DNA of 60,690 nt, from assembly GCF_027490375.1 (NCBI RefSeq), contig NZ_JAIXYH010000011.1:1-60690 (forward strand), written 5' to 3'. Numbering within the stretch: the first letter of the stretch is position 1; each line of letters starts with the position of its first letter. This DNA comes from Flavobacterium sp. (lineage in GTDB: Bacteria > Bacteroidota > Bacteroidia > Flavobacteriales > Flavobacteriaceae). The position numbers were made by a program, and so were the translations under genes. Shown piece after piece: positions 45,705 to 54,754 of this stretch. The notes beneath the pieces are model-generated. The model searched no databases, was not told where the DNA came from, and was given only the letters and a program-made list of their open reading frames with translations.

Positions 45705-46634
45705 ATGCAAAAATATATTCATTGCTTTTATCTGATTTTGTTCCCTTTTTTGTCGTTTTCCCAAGAACTTTATTCCAAATCTTTTGGCAAACAAACAGAT
45801 CCGGCGGTGGTTTTTCTTCACGGAGGACCGGGCTATAATTCGGCAAATTTTGAGGTAATTACTGCCGAAGCCCTTGCGCAAAGCGGCTTTTTTGTTGTAG
45901 TTTACGATCGTCGAGGCGAGGGGCGAAGTTCCAACGTGCCGGCTTCATTTACTTTCGAAGAAACTTTTTCTGATTTATCTGCGATCATCGAAAAATATCA
46001 GGTAAAGCAACCCACACTTCTCGGACACAGTTTTGGAGGCATTGTTGCAACGCTTTTTGCTGCACGCAATCCGCAGCAAGTAAAGAACATTGTTTTACTG
46101 GGTGCTCCGGTTTCGTTGCAAGAAACTTTTAAAACAATCATTAAGAGCTGTAAAAGTATTTATCAAGCGAAAAATGATAATGTTAATTTGCAGTATATTA
46201 ATGCTTTAGAAGGTATGGATAACACTGGTATTGAATACAGTTCGTATTGTTTTTATCATGCTATGCAAAACAATTTTTATTCGCCTAAGCAGCCAACTAG
46301 CGAAGCAAAGCAATTGTATTCTCTTTTTGGAACGGATGCGACGCTGAAGAAATACGCGTCTAAAATGACTTACGAAGCGCCTCGAGGTTTTTGGAAACAG
46401 GAAAAGTATACTTCTTTGAATCTCAGTTCAACAATTGAGAATTTGCTGAAATCGGGCGTTGCCGTAAAAGGAATCTATGGTAAAGACGACGGTTTGTACA
46501 GTGCCGAACAAGTTGCGCAACTGCAACAATTGCTTGGTTCGGAGCAGCTGCTGTATTGGGATTCCTGCTCACATAACGTTTTTATTGATCAACGTTCGAA
46601 GTTTATTACTGCTCTAGAAAATTGGTTTAAATAA
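45705..46634 (+). CDS. Exported alpha/beta hydrolase (proline-iminopeptidase-like)
   Basis: A 309-residue protein with signal peptide (about 1-20, ending FSQ). The fold motifs are HGGPGYN (oxyanion), GHSFGG (nucleophile S), YGKDDGLY (aspartate) and SCSHNVF (histidine). The HGGPG and YDRRGEGRS segments match the S33/proline iminopeptidase group. It is 10 bases upstream of another hydrolase, probably in one operon. Substrate not known. Confidence 0.88.
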   Translation: MQKYIHCFYLILFPFLSFSQELYSKSFGKQTDPAVVFLHGGPGYNSANFEVITAEALAQSGFFVVVYDRRGEGRSSNVPASFTFEETFSDLSAIIEKYQVKQPTLLGHSFGGIVATLFAARNPQQVKNIVLLGAPVSLQETFKTIIKSCKSIYQAKNDNVNLQYINALEGMDNTGIEYSSYCFYHAMQNNFYSPKQPTSEAKQLYSLFGTDATLKKYASKMTYEAPRGFWKQEKYTSLNLSSTIENLLKSGVAVKGIYGKDDGLYSAEQVAQLQQLLGSEQLLYWDSCSHNVFIDQRSKFITALENWFK

Positions 46635-46644
46635 CTTAGGCGTT

Positions 46645-47799
46645 ATGAAAGTGAATACTGCTATAGTTCTTGTTTTTTTCTCCATTTTTGGTTCTTTTGC
46701 ACAGGAATTGGCCGAGGTTAAACACGTGATGTTAGCTTCAAAAGCGCTGCAGCAAAATCGAGAAATTTTAATTTATACTCCACAATCGTACAAAGAAAAT
46801 TATCTGACACAGTACGAGGTAGTTTACGTTTTTGACGCGCATACGCGTGAATTTTTCGATCTCACACATTCCATGATTAGCTTTTTGTCGAGAGCTGATA
46901 AACAATATATTGTCGTCGGAATAACCTCGCCGTATAACGAAGCGCTAGATTATTCAAGAAGAAACGATTTTTTACCGGAAATGCAAACTGATGAAGCGCG
47001 TCAAGCTTATGGAAAATACTGCGGAAATGCCGATAAGTTCTTCCAGTTTGTCACCCAAGAAGTGTTTTCGTATATGCAAGAAAACTACCGTGTTTTAAGT
47101 CGTCGTAGTGCCATCGGACACTCGTTGGGCGCGTCTTTTCTGGTGTATTCGTTTTTGAAAAATCCCGACACTTTCGATAACTACGTGTTGATGTCGCCTA
47201 ATTTAGCTTACGATGCCAATCGCTTAATTCGCGAACTAAAACAATTTGATTTTTCGACAATTAAGCCCTACAAATATTTTTATTTGAGTTTCGCTAACGA
47301 AGCCGTTTCCTTTCCAGAATGGAAGCCAGCCATTGATGAGAGCTTTGTGCTTTTTGAATCGCTTCAGGGAAAGGAGAATTTTTACGTAAAGTCGGCTAAG
47401 TTTCCTGAAAGCAATCATTTTAGTTCGGCTTTACCGGCCTTAACCGCAGCTCTTTCTACTTATTTTACGCAGGTTTATGATCGGCAGCAAGCACAGTTGT
47501 CCGACACTTTCGTAGAAGTGGAAGTGGTGGTAGAAGTTTCGAATCCGAAAGCAGAGTTATACATTACGGGCAATCAAAAAGCGGTTGGAAATTGGAATCC
47601 TGCTGCAGTAAAAATGAATCGGTTGTCTGATAAAGAACGAAGCGTCAAACTCAAGGTACAATCGCCATTTATTTTTAAGATTACGCAAGGCTCCTGGGAA
47701 AGCGAAGCTACTTTAGAAGGCGTTTCGGGTAACGTTTGTTTACTTCCTTCAAACGAAAAACGCTACCGTTTTAAAGCGATAGCGTTTGCCAATGATTAA
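46645..47799 (+). CDS. Secreted esterase (EstD/Fes-type) with C-terminal CBM20-like domain
   Basis: A 384-residue protein: signal peptide (about 1-19), an alpha/beta-hydrolase esterase domain (about 20-275) with nucleophile serine in GHSLGASF and histidine in PESNHFSS, then a C-terminal starch-binding-like domain (about 290-380) with ELYITGNQKAVGNWNPAA, the typical CBM20 surface motif. The pairing suggests an esterase targeted to a glycan or glucan-like surface. It follows another hydrolase after 10 bases. Confidence 0.83.
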   Translation: MKVNTAIVLVFFSIFGSFAQELAEVKHVMLASKALQQNREILIYTPQSYKENYLTQYEVVYVFDAHTREFFDLTHSMISFLSRADKQYIVVGITSPYNEALDYSRRNDFLPEMQTDEARQAYGKYCGNADKFFQFVTQEVFSYMQENYRVLSRRSAIGHSLGASFLVYSFLKNPDTFDNYVLMSPNLAYDANRLIRELKQFDFSTIKPYKYFYLSFANEAVSFPEWKPAIDESFVLFESLQGKENFYVKSAKFPESNHFSSALPALTAALSTYFTQVYDRQQAQLSDTFVEVEVVVEVSNPKAELYITGNQKAVGNWNPAAVKMNRLSDKERSVKLKVQSPFIFKITQGSWESEATLEGVSGNVCLLPSNEKRYRFKAIAFAND

Positions 47800-47810
47800 A
47801 CTTTATTGTT

Positions 47811-49004
47811 TTATTTTCCCGGATATGCTTCGAGTGCGTTTTTAAGAATTTCAACTGCCTGAATTAAATCTGCTTTTTTCAAAACGTAAGCAATACGTAC
47901 TTCGTCTTTGCCAACATTAGGTGTACTGTAAAATCCGGCAGCTGGAGCCACCATTACAGTAGCACCGTTGTACGAATACGATTCTAAAAGCCATTGCGCG
48001 AAGTGATCGGCGTCGGCAACGGGTAACTTTGCGATGCAATAAAAAGCACCTCGCGGTTTAGCTACTTGAACGCCAGCTATTTTACTCAGTTCTTCTACTA
48101 AAGTGTCGCGTCGTTCTTTGTATTCTGCAACAACGTCATCGAAGTACGATTGTGGTGTGTCTAAAGCGGCTTCGCTGGCAATTTGTGCAAACGTCGGCGG
48201 ACTCAAACGAGCTTGTGCATATTTCATGGCAGTTTGCATTACCTCTTTGTTTTTAGAAACAATACATCCGATTCGCGCACCACACATGCTGTATCGCTTT
48301 GAAACCGAGTCGATCATGATGGCGTTTTGTTCAATTCCTGCGATGTTTAATACGGATAAATGAGGTTGATCGTCGTAGATAAATTCGCGATATACTTCGT
48401 CGGCAATCAGAAACAAATCGTATTTCTTGACGATCTCTGCCAATTGAAGGAGTTCTTCTTTTGAATACAAATAACCGGTTGGATTCCCAGGATTACAGAT
48501 TAAAATGGCTTTGGTTTTTGAAGTGATTCGTTTTTCGAAATCGGCAATAGGAGGTAAGGCAAATCCGGTTTCAATTCCTGAAATAATCGGAACTACTTTA
48601 ACGCCACTGGCCGTTGAAAAGCCGTTGTAATTCGCATAGAAAGGTTCAGGAATAATGATTTCATCACCAGCGTCCATCGTTACACCCATTGCAAAAAGCA
48701 GCGCTTCCGAACCTCCTGTTGTGATAAGTATATCGGCTGTTTCTACAGGCAATCCGTGGGTTCGGTAATAGGCAGCGAGTTTATTGCGATACGATTCAAA
48801 ACCAGCAGAGTGGCTGTATTCTAAAATTTCAAAATCAAAATTTCTTACCGCATTTAATGCAACTTCGGGCGTTTTTATATCAGGCTGACCAATATTCAAA
48901 TGAAACACTTTGGTTCCTGCTTTTTTAGCTTTTTCGGAATACGGTACCAATTTTCGAATTGGTGACTCAGGCATAGACAAACCTTTCGCTGAAATTGTTG
49001 GCAT
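47811..49004 (-). CDS. Class I/II PLP aminotransferase
   Basis: A 397-residue fold-type I aminotransferase. The PLP lysine lies in DSVSKRYSMCGARIG and the substrate arginine is in the C-terminal region. NIGQPDIKTP and CNPGNPTGYLYSKEEL are the family signatures. Aspartate/tyrosine-type aminotransferase is the best family-level call. The ATG at 49004 is used since the longer frame adds 18 residues without homology. It is divergent from the protease gene. Confidence 0.93.
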   Translation of the reverse strand: MPTISAKGLSMPESPIRKLVPYSEKAKKAGTKVFHLNIGQPDIKTPEVALNAVRNFDFEILEYSHSAGFESYRNKLAAYYRTHGLPVETADILITTGGSEALLFAMGVTMDAGDEIIIPEPFYANYNGFSTASGVKVVPIISGIETGFALPPIADFEKRITSKTKAILICNPGNPTGYLYSKEELLQLAEIVKKYDLFLIADEVYREFIYDDQPHLSVLNIAGIEQNAIMIDSVSKRYSMCGARIGCIVSKNKEVMQTAMKYAQARLSPPTFAQIASEAALDTPQSYFDDVVAEYKERRDTLVEELSKIAGVQVAKPRGAFYCIAKLPVADADHFAQWLLESYSYNGATVMVAPAAGFYSTPNVGKDEVRIAYVLKKADLIQAVEILKNALEAYPGK

Positions 49005-49099
49005 AGTGATATAAAAATTTGAATTGCAAATTTGCAATAATTCCGCTACAACTGCCAACTTTTAGCTTTCTATTGTATCTTTAATGTAAAAATTAACGA

Positions 49100-50440
49100 A
49101 TGTTGCACTTTTGCCGAAATTCAACGCTTCTTGTTGCTTTCTTTCTCTTCTCTGTTAATGGTAGTGCGCAGTCGGATTTTACTTTCAAAGATAATTCAAA
49201 GAAAACCAGTATCCCGTTCAAGCTTGTTAATAATTTGATTATCATAGAAGTTAAAGTGAATGGAGTTCTTTTAAATTTTCTTTTAGATACAGGCGTGGAA
49301 GAGACTTTACTTGTGGGTTTGGAGAGCAATCAAGAGCTTTATCTTAAGGATGTGGAAACGGTTAAATTGAAAGGGCTTGGCGCAGAGGAGCCGATAGATG
49401 GATTAAAAGCGCAAGGGAATATCTTGGAAGTAGGAAAATTATGGTCAAGCGATCATTTGTTATATGTAATACTGCAAGCGGATTTGCGATTTTCTGCATC
49501 TCTGGGAATTCCAGTGAACGGAATTTTAGGATATAATTTTTTCAAAAATCATATCGTAGAAATAAATTATCAAAGGAGAAAGATTACCGTATATCATTCA
49601 GAACACCGTTCAATTACAAATTTGGTGAAGAAGTTTACAAAAGTCCCAATTTTGATAGAAAGGTCGAAACCCTATGTATTTACTCAGGCGAGAGTTGTAC
49701 AAAACCGCGTTTGTGATTCTGTAAAGTTGTTGGTTGATACCGGAAATAGTTCTGCATTATGGCTTTTTCAAGGAACCAATGATATCAATGAAATTCCTGA
49801 AAAGCGTTTTGAAGATATCCTAGGATACGGTTTTAGTGGTGTTGTAAAAGGTAAGCGATCAAAAATTGAACTTTTGAAAATCAATAATTTTGAATTTAAA
49901 AAACCTGTAACAGCGTTTCCAGATAAAGAATCTCTTGTAAATGTTAAAATGGTTACCAACCGATCGGGGTCTATAGGCGGCGACATTCTTAAGCGTTTTA
50001 ACATCATTTTTGATTACCAAAATGCGGCTATGTATTTGAAAGCTAATTCGAAATTCTCCGATCCCTTCGAATACAACAAAAGCGGAATTTATCTACAACA
50101 AGCCGGTGTTCGATTGTATAAACTTCCCAACAAGGAAAAGCCAAGCGGAGCAGCACTTACGGTGACTTTCGGTGAAAAAAATGTCGAGGTCAATTTTCAA
50201 TATGCTTTTAAACCCGCGTATGAAGTTGCTGCCTTAAGTCCGGATGCTCCCGCAGCTAAGGCTGGAATCCAAATTGGCGATGTTATCATTTCGATAAACG
50301 AGCAAACTGTCGGCACTATGTCGTTACTGCAAGTAGCTAATTTCTTTAAATCAGAAAAGGAAGAAATGATTGTTTTGGAAGTCGATCGCTCTGGTGAGCT
50401 TAAAAAATTTCGATTTCAACTTAAAAACATCCTCGACTAA
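49100..50440 (+). CDS. Retropepsin-like aspartyl protease with PDZ domain
   Basis: A 446-residue exported protein (signal peptide about 1-22). It has two aspartyl-protease motifs, FLLDTGVEET (about residue 60) and LLVDTGNSSALW (about 215), so both catalytic aspartates lie on one chain. A C-terminal PDZ domain (about 365-440) includes PAAKAGIQIGDVIISINEQ. Bacteroidetes members of this pattern are periplasmic; the target is unknown. Confidence 0.9.
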   Translation: MLHFCRNSTLLVAFFLFSVNGSAQSDFTFKDNSKKTSIPFKLVNNLIIIEVKVNGVLLNFLLDTGVEETLLVGLESNQELYLKDVETVKLKGLGAEEPIDGLKAQGNILEVGKLWSSDHLLYVILQADLRFSASLGIPVNGILGYNFFKNHIVEINYQRRKITVYHSEHRSITNLVKKFTKVPILIERSKPYVFTQARVVQNRVCDSVKLLVDTGNSSALWLFQGTNDINEIPEKRFEDILGYGFSGVVKGKRSKIELLKINNFEFKKPVTAFPDKESLVNVKMVTNRSGSIGGDILKRFNIIFDYQNAAMYLKANSKFSDPFEYNKSGIYLQQAGVRLYKLPNKEKPSGAALTVTFGEKNVEVNFQYAFKPAYEVAALSPDAPAAKAGIQIGDVIISINEQTVGTMSLLQVANFFKSEKEEMIVLEVDRSGELKKFRFQLKNILD

Positions 50441-50461
50441 GTCTATTTTTAAATTATGACT

Positions 50462-50469
50462 TATTTTTG
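50462..50469 (+). promoter_or_regulatory. Candidate -7 element of purM
   Basis: TATTTTTG matches TAnnTTTG and is 17 bases before the purM ATG. Confidence 0.5.
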
Positions 50470-50486
50470 CGCGAAACAACAACACA

Positions 50487-51668
50487 ATGAATTCACCTAG
50501 CGGATCTCGATACGTTCAAAGAGGCGTATCTGCCGACAAAGAAGATGTACATCAAGCTATAAAAAATGTCGATAAAGGCTTGTTTCCGAAAGCTTTTTGT
50601 AAAATAGTTCCCGATTACCTTACGCAAGATCCCGAATATTGTATCGTTATGCACGCCGATGGCGCCGGAACTAAATCGGCTTTGGCTTACGCATATTACA
50701 AAGAAACCAATGACATAAGTGTTTGGAAAGATATTGCCCAAGATGCTATTGTCATGAATCTCGACGATTTACTGTGCGTGGGCGTTACAGATAACATATT
50801 GTTGTCGTCAACTATAGGTCGGAATAAGAATAAAATTGGTGGTGAAGTAATTGCCGCGATCATAAACGGCACCGAAGAACTTATTCAAAATTTGCAACAA
50901 CACGGCGTAACCCTTCATAGTACAGGAGGCGAAACTGCCGATGTGGGCGATTTAGTTCGAACCATAATCGTAGATTCAACCGTAACGGCACGAATCAAAA
51001 AAACAGCTGTTATTGATAACGGAAACATTGCAGCAGGAAACGTTATTGTAGGTCTCGCAAGCTTTGGAGAAGCCAGTTACGAACAATCCTATAACGGTGG
51101 AATGGGATCGAATGGACTAACCTCGGCACGTCACGACGTATTTTCGAAGGAAATTGGTTTAAAATATCCAGAAACCTTTGATCCCGAAGTACCCGAAAAC
51201 CTCGTTTACAGCGGTTCACAAAAGCTAACAAACAAAATCGACGAACTTAACACCACCGTAGGAAAACTTGTGCTTTCACCAACACGAACCTACGCACCCA
51301 TTATTAAAGCAATTTTCGAGAAAATCGGACGTAAAGCCATCAACGGAATGGTGCATTGCAGCGGCGGCGCCCAAACTAAAGTACTGCACTTTGTAGAGCA
51401 TTTACACATAATAAAAGACAATCTTTTTCCAGTACCTCCGCTTTTTAAAATGATTCAAGAGGAATCTAAAACGCCGTGGGAAGAAATGTACAAGGTGTTT
51501 AACTGCGGACATCGTATGGAATTGTATTGCAACGAAGAAGTAGCAGCCGAGATTATTGCTATTTCAAAATCATTTGATGTCGATGCACAAATTGTCGGTA
51601 GAGTAGAGGCTTCCGAGGCGAAAAAACTAACAATTCGTAGCCAATACGGGACGTTTGTTTACGAATAG
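50487..51668 (+). CDS. purM: Phosphoribosylformylglycinamidine cyclo-ligase
   Basis: A 393-residue ATP-dependent enzyme of de novo purine synthesis that closes the imidazole ring to give AIR. Visible: the N-terminal RYVQRGVSADKEDVH, HADGAGTKSALA, the glycine-rich STGGETADVGD, and the C-terminal half with HCSGGAQTKVL. Bacteroidetes PurM proteins of about 390 residues share this sequence type. It is monocistronic here, with a -7 element upstream. Confidence 0.93.
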   Translation: MNSPSGSRYVQRGVSADKEDVHQAIKNVDKGLFPKAFCKIVPDYLTQDPEYCIVMHADGAGTKSALAYAYYKETNDISVWKDIAQDAIVMNLDDLLCVGVTDNILLSSTIGRNKNKIGGEVIAAIINGTEELIQNLQQHGVTLHSTGGETADVGDLVRTIIVDSTVTARIKKTAVIDNGNIAAGNVIVGLASFGEASYEQSYNGGMGSNGLTSARHDVFSKEIGLKYPETFDPEVPENLVYSGSQKLTNKIDELNTTVGKLVLSPTRTYAPIIKAIFEKIGRKAINGMVHCSGGAQTKVLHFVEHLHIIKDNLFPVPPLFKMIQEESKTPWEEMYKVFNCGHRMELYCNEEVAAEIIAISKSFDVDAQIVGRVEASEAKKLTIRSQYGTFVYE

Positions 51669-51979
51669 ACCATTGGATGTATTTTCGAAGTTTCTAGATT
51701 GCAAAAACTAGAACTCATTTCTGGTACTTTCATTTCGCGACAGCGATTGAAAAAGCAAGCGTGCAGTCGCAAAAGCACTAGCAATGCAGCGTTTTTGGAG
51801 CGACCAACGGAAGCTACCAAAACGCGAGCAGTGCGTGCTGTTGCGGTTGCACCTTGACTTGAAAAGCGCGGTGGCCGCCGCTGTACATTTTTCTGGGATA
51901 ACGATTTGTTGCGGCGGACAGTTGCCAAAAAAATACGCCGGTAAAAATCGACGTATCTTAAAATTTATATTCTTGTAAA
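51669..51979. other. Intergenic region carrying a GC-rich repeat
   Basis: No gene. Most of it is repeat copy D (51672-51935). The remaining bases next to the DUF1579 gene are AT-rich. Confidence 0.7.
51672..51935 (-). repeat. GC-rich hairpin repeat, copy D
   Basis: On the minus strand TTTTTTTGGC begins about 45 bases after the DUF1579 stop codon. A hairpin is formed by GCGTTTTTGG (51789-51798) and CCAAAACGC (51817-51825). The copy is more degenerate than A and C. Confidence 0.55.
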
Positions 51980-52621
51980 TTATTTCGCGCGGGTCATGGT
52001 AATTTCCATAGCCTTATATTCTTTTCCGTTTTCGTCGGTGTCGTAGCTGGTAAAAACTTGCTTATCGGCGTTTACTAATTCAACGGTTTCGCGAATTTTT
52101 TTCATTGATTTAGTTAACGGATCGCTCATTTCGCCTGCATAGTTGTAGGTTTTGGATGCCTCGTCGTAAGTTCCTGTTACGTAGGTTATTCCGGTTCCCA
52201 TATTGTCGGTCCAAATCGAAAAGTACTTGCCCGATGCATTGTCGTAGCCGGTAGTTGCAGTACCTTCGAACGGCATGCCAAAGTACGAACCGTTGTGTTT
52301 GGCATATTGATATCTGCCACCGTGAATCATACTGATATCTACCGTCATTTTCATGACCGTTGGTTCTGCGCCAGGTTTTGAATAAAATTTACACTCTTCG
52401 TTCCATTTCCCAACGTCGGCAGCTAAACGTTTGTGTGGCTCGCCAGGTGTACCGTAATCCATCCAAATTTTGGCAACGGCAGCCGAATCTTTCGGAATTT
52501 CTACCTTTTCAGCCGTGTTTTCCGCTGATTTTTCGGTTGCATCAGTGGGCGCTTTGTCGTCTTTCTTACAAGCTGTGAGCGCTAAAAGAAGCAAGCTGCT
52601 GCATAAAAATAGTTTTTTCAT
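51980..52621 (-). CDS. DUF1579 lipoprotein
   Basis: A 213-residue lipoprotein with lipobox ending LTAC (about residue 18), then KKDD. Residues about 60-210 form the DUF1579 calycin-like barrel (GKWNEECKFYS, HGGRYQYAKHNG). No function is known. It ends 19 bases before the start of the divergent-oriented transcript region and shares direction with the beta-helix gene upstream (18-base gap), so they may be co-transcribed. Confidence 0.87.
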   Translation of the reverse strand: MKKLFLCSSLLLLALTACKKDDKAPTDATEKSAENTAEKVEIPKDSAAVAKIWMDYGTPGEPHKRLAADVGKWNEECKFYSKPGAEPTVMKMTVDISMIHGGRYQYAKHNGSYFGMPFEGTATTGYDNASGKYFSIWTDNMGTGITYVTGTYDEASKTYNYAGEMSDPLTKSMKKIRETVELVNADKQVFTSYDTDENGKEYKAMEITMTRAK

Positions 52622-52639
52622 ATCGATCGTGGTTTTTGG

Positions 52640-54223
52640 TTAATCTTCGGGAAAAGGCGCATTCTGATACGCGCCGATATCGGGATTTGTAGCAGGCGGA
52701 GTTGGACGCGGGCGACCTAAAATATCGGTTGTAATTTGCCCTAAAGTCGTTGGCGTACCTGCGTTTACTGCCGGAGATGTTTCGTCGATGTTCATTTGAT
52801 TGTTTCGCAGATTGAAAAAGCCGGGCTGTCTGTTTTTGATATTTCCGTTTTCTTGGTTGCGAAGCACATCAAAAAGTACGTTGTTGTAGTACGGATCGCC
52901 GTCTGAAATGCGAACTAAATTATTGGTGAAACTGTAATTGAACAGTTTCAAATCAGATTTATCAAGTTGAATGTTTTTTCCACCAGAGCCATAAATGATG
53001 CAATTGGTGAAATCGCACTTACTCAAATCGAAAGCCGTTTCGGTGCCCGCATTATCTTCAAAATAATTGTTGACGATAAGTGCAGCTTGCGATGATTCGG
53101 GAAAATTATTGTTTATGGTGCAGTGTTTGAAATCGTACGAACCGCCAAAAGTGAGGGCAACTGAAGCCTGTCCGGCATTGTTCCAAACCGAATTTTCCGC
53201 TTCAATATTGGCAAATCGTGCTAGTAAGCCCACGTTTGAGCAGTTGTAAAATTGCGAATTGCGAATTTTCATCGGTGTTCCGGCGTTGTTTTGTACCAAA
53301 AATCCGACGATGGCATTTTTTAAGGTCAGGTGATTGATTTCGTGATCTTTGGAGTTATCTCGGAAGTAAATGAACCCCCACTGACCCGCAATATCGCTGT
53401 AAAAAGGTTCCAGACGATCGCCTTCGAAAATAACTTCATTTTCCAGAGCTTCGGTATTGGATAAGGCACCATTGATTTTCAACGTTGCATTTGCTTGAAC
53501 AATCATGCCGCTTTGTGCGTGAAAATGCAAACGAGCACCCGGGTTTATTGTAAGTGTTTTTCCTTCGGGAACCGAGGCATAACCATAAATAACGTAAGGT
53601 TTTTCGTTGGTCATCACCAATTCGTTTCCGTTAATCGGGTGATTTTCGGATAAATTTCGTCCTTGAACCTGCGTGACATTTCCGTCGGTGTCGAAGCCAA
53701 AATCTACACCTTCAACAATACCATTCTCACGATTTGGATAAATAAAGTACGCATCCTGAATGAGCGTTACCAAATTTACTTTTTGATAATTATTGGGTGT
53801 CCCGAATAAAATCTCGTCGGTATACAGGAAGTCGGCCGGATTGGCGTCGTTGATATCGGCAGTAGCTTCTATGAAAATAAACATCGAATCCTTTGCGAGC
53901 AGTTCTACATTTTCAAAAACTTTGCCGTCGCCAATGCCGCTGTTATCGCTGTCGATTCCAGTCATACCATCCACCATAATGCGGTATTTGCTGGCATTTT
54001 CTTTCGCTAGCTTTAGTTGTGGAATTAGTATGTTTTCATTGCTGCGGTTATAAACTTTTAGCGTGTAGGTACTGGTACTGATGCTGCTGAATACCGTGTC
54101 GAGGTAAACGGTATCTTTTGAAAAACCTAGTGTTCCGGTTTTAGCTACAAAGTCAAAATCGGTTCTACAAGACAAAAAAAGTAGGGTAAATACAACGAAA
54201 CAGGCGAATAACGATTTACGCAT
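52640..54223 (-). CDS. Secreted right-handed beta-helix lipoprotein
   Basis: A 527-residue lipoprotein (lipobox LFLSC near residue 19). The N-terminal third is beta-rich; about residues 200-500 show repeating short strands and asparagine-rich turns of a parallel beta-helix. The end, PDIGAYQNAPF, is a motif common in Bacteroidetes choice-of-anchor/beta-helix proteins. Likely surface located. I use the ATG at 54223; the upstream codon is TTG. Confidence 0.82.
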   Translation of the reverse strand: MRKSLFACFVVFTLLFLSCRTDFDFVAKTGTLGFSKDTVYLDTVFSSISTSTYTLKVYNRSNENILIPQLKLAKENASKYRIMVDGMTGIDSDNSGIGDGKVFENVELLAKDSMFIFIEATADINDANPADFLYTDEILFGTPNNYQKVNLVTLIQDAYFIYPNRENGIVEGVDFGFDTDGNVTQVQGRNLSENHPINGNELVMTNEKPYVIYGYASVPEGKTLTINPGARLHFHAQSGMIVQANATLKINGALSNTEALENEVIFEGDRLEPFYSDIAGQWGFIYFRDNSKDHEINHLTLKNAIVGFLVQNNAGTPMKIRNSQFYNCSNVGLLARFANIEAENSVWNNAGQASVALTFGGSYDFKHCTINNNFPESSQAALIVNNYFEDNAGTETAFDLSKCDFTNCIIYGSGGKNIQLDKSDLKLFNYSFTNNLVRISDGDPYYNNVLFDVLRNQENGNIKNRQPGFFNLRNNQMNIDETSPAVNAGTPTTLGQITTDILGRPRPTPPATNPDIGAYQNAPFPED

Positions 54224-54305
54224 CAATTCAAAAATTTAAGTAAAAGTAAGATTTTTATCATTTGTTTAGTACTCAATCTCCAACGCACAACCGCGAAAGT
54301 AATTG

Positions 54306-54313
54306 TATTTTTG
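54306..54313 (+). promoter_or_regulatory. Candidate -7 element of the thioesterase-menF transcript
   Basis: TATTTTTG lies 18 bases before the ATG at 54332 and matches TAnnTTTG. Confidence 0.5.
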
Positions 54314-54331
54314 CCGAAAATTTTTCGTTGT

Positions 54332-54754
54332 ATGGAATTCGATAAACAGTATTTTCTGGAAATGTGTAACAAGATTTCGGAAAAAACTTTGATGAGAACA
54401 TTAGATATTGTGTACACTGATGCCGGTCCGGATTTTTTAACGGCAACGATGCCGGTTAATTCTCGTGTACATCAGCCCATAGGACTTTTGCACGGCGGAG
54501 CTATGGTTGCCTTGGCAGAAAGTGTGGGCAGCGCAGCATCGCTGATTTTAGTAAATCCGGATAAACAAGAAGTACGCGGTATCGAAATATCGGCAAATCA
54601 CGTTCGAAGCATTCGCGAAGGTGTTGTTACGGGAACGGCTCGTATCGTACACCAAGGAAAAAGCGTACATCTGTGGGAGATTCGAATTACCGACGAGAAA
54701 AACCGACTCATTTCGCTCTGTAAACTCACCAATATGATACTTCCCAAACGATGA
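54332..54754 (+). CDS. menI: Hotdog-fold thioesterase, probable DHNA-CoA hydrolase
   Basis: A 140-residue PaaI-like hotdog protein with the HGGAMVALAESVGSAAS helix (catalytic acidic residue E) near residue 60. Its last 4 bases overlap menF. Because it is coupled to isochorismate synthase, the natural substrate is probably 1,4-dihydroxy-2-naphthoyl-CoA of menaquinone synthesis; this is inferred from context. The ATG at 54332 follows the -7 element; the earlier in-frame codon is TTG. Confidence 0.8.
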   Translation: MEFDKQYFLEMCNKISEKTLMRTLDIVYTDAGPDFLTATMPVNSRVHQPIGLLHGGAMVALAESVGSAASLILVNPDKQEVRGIEISANHVRSIREGVVTGTARIVHQGKSVHLWEIRITDEKNRLISLCKLTNMILPKR

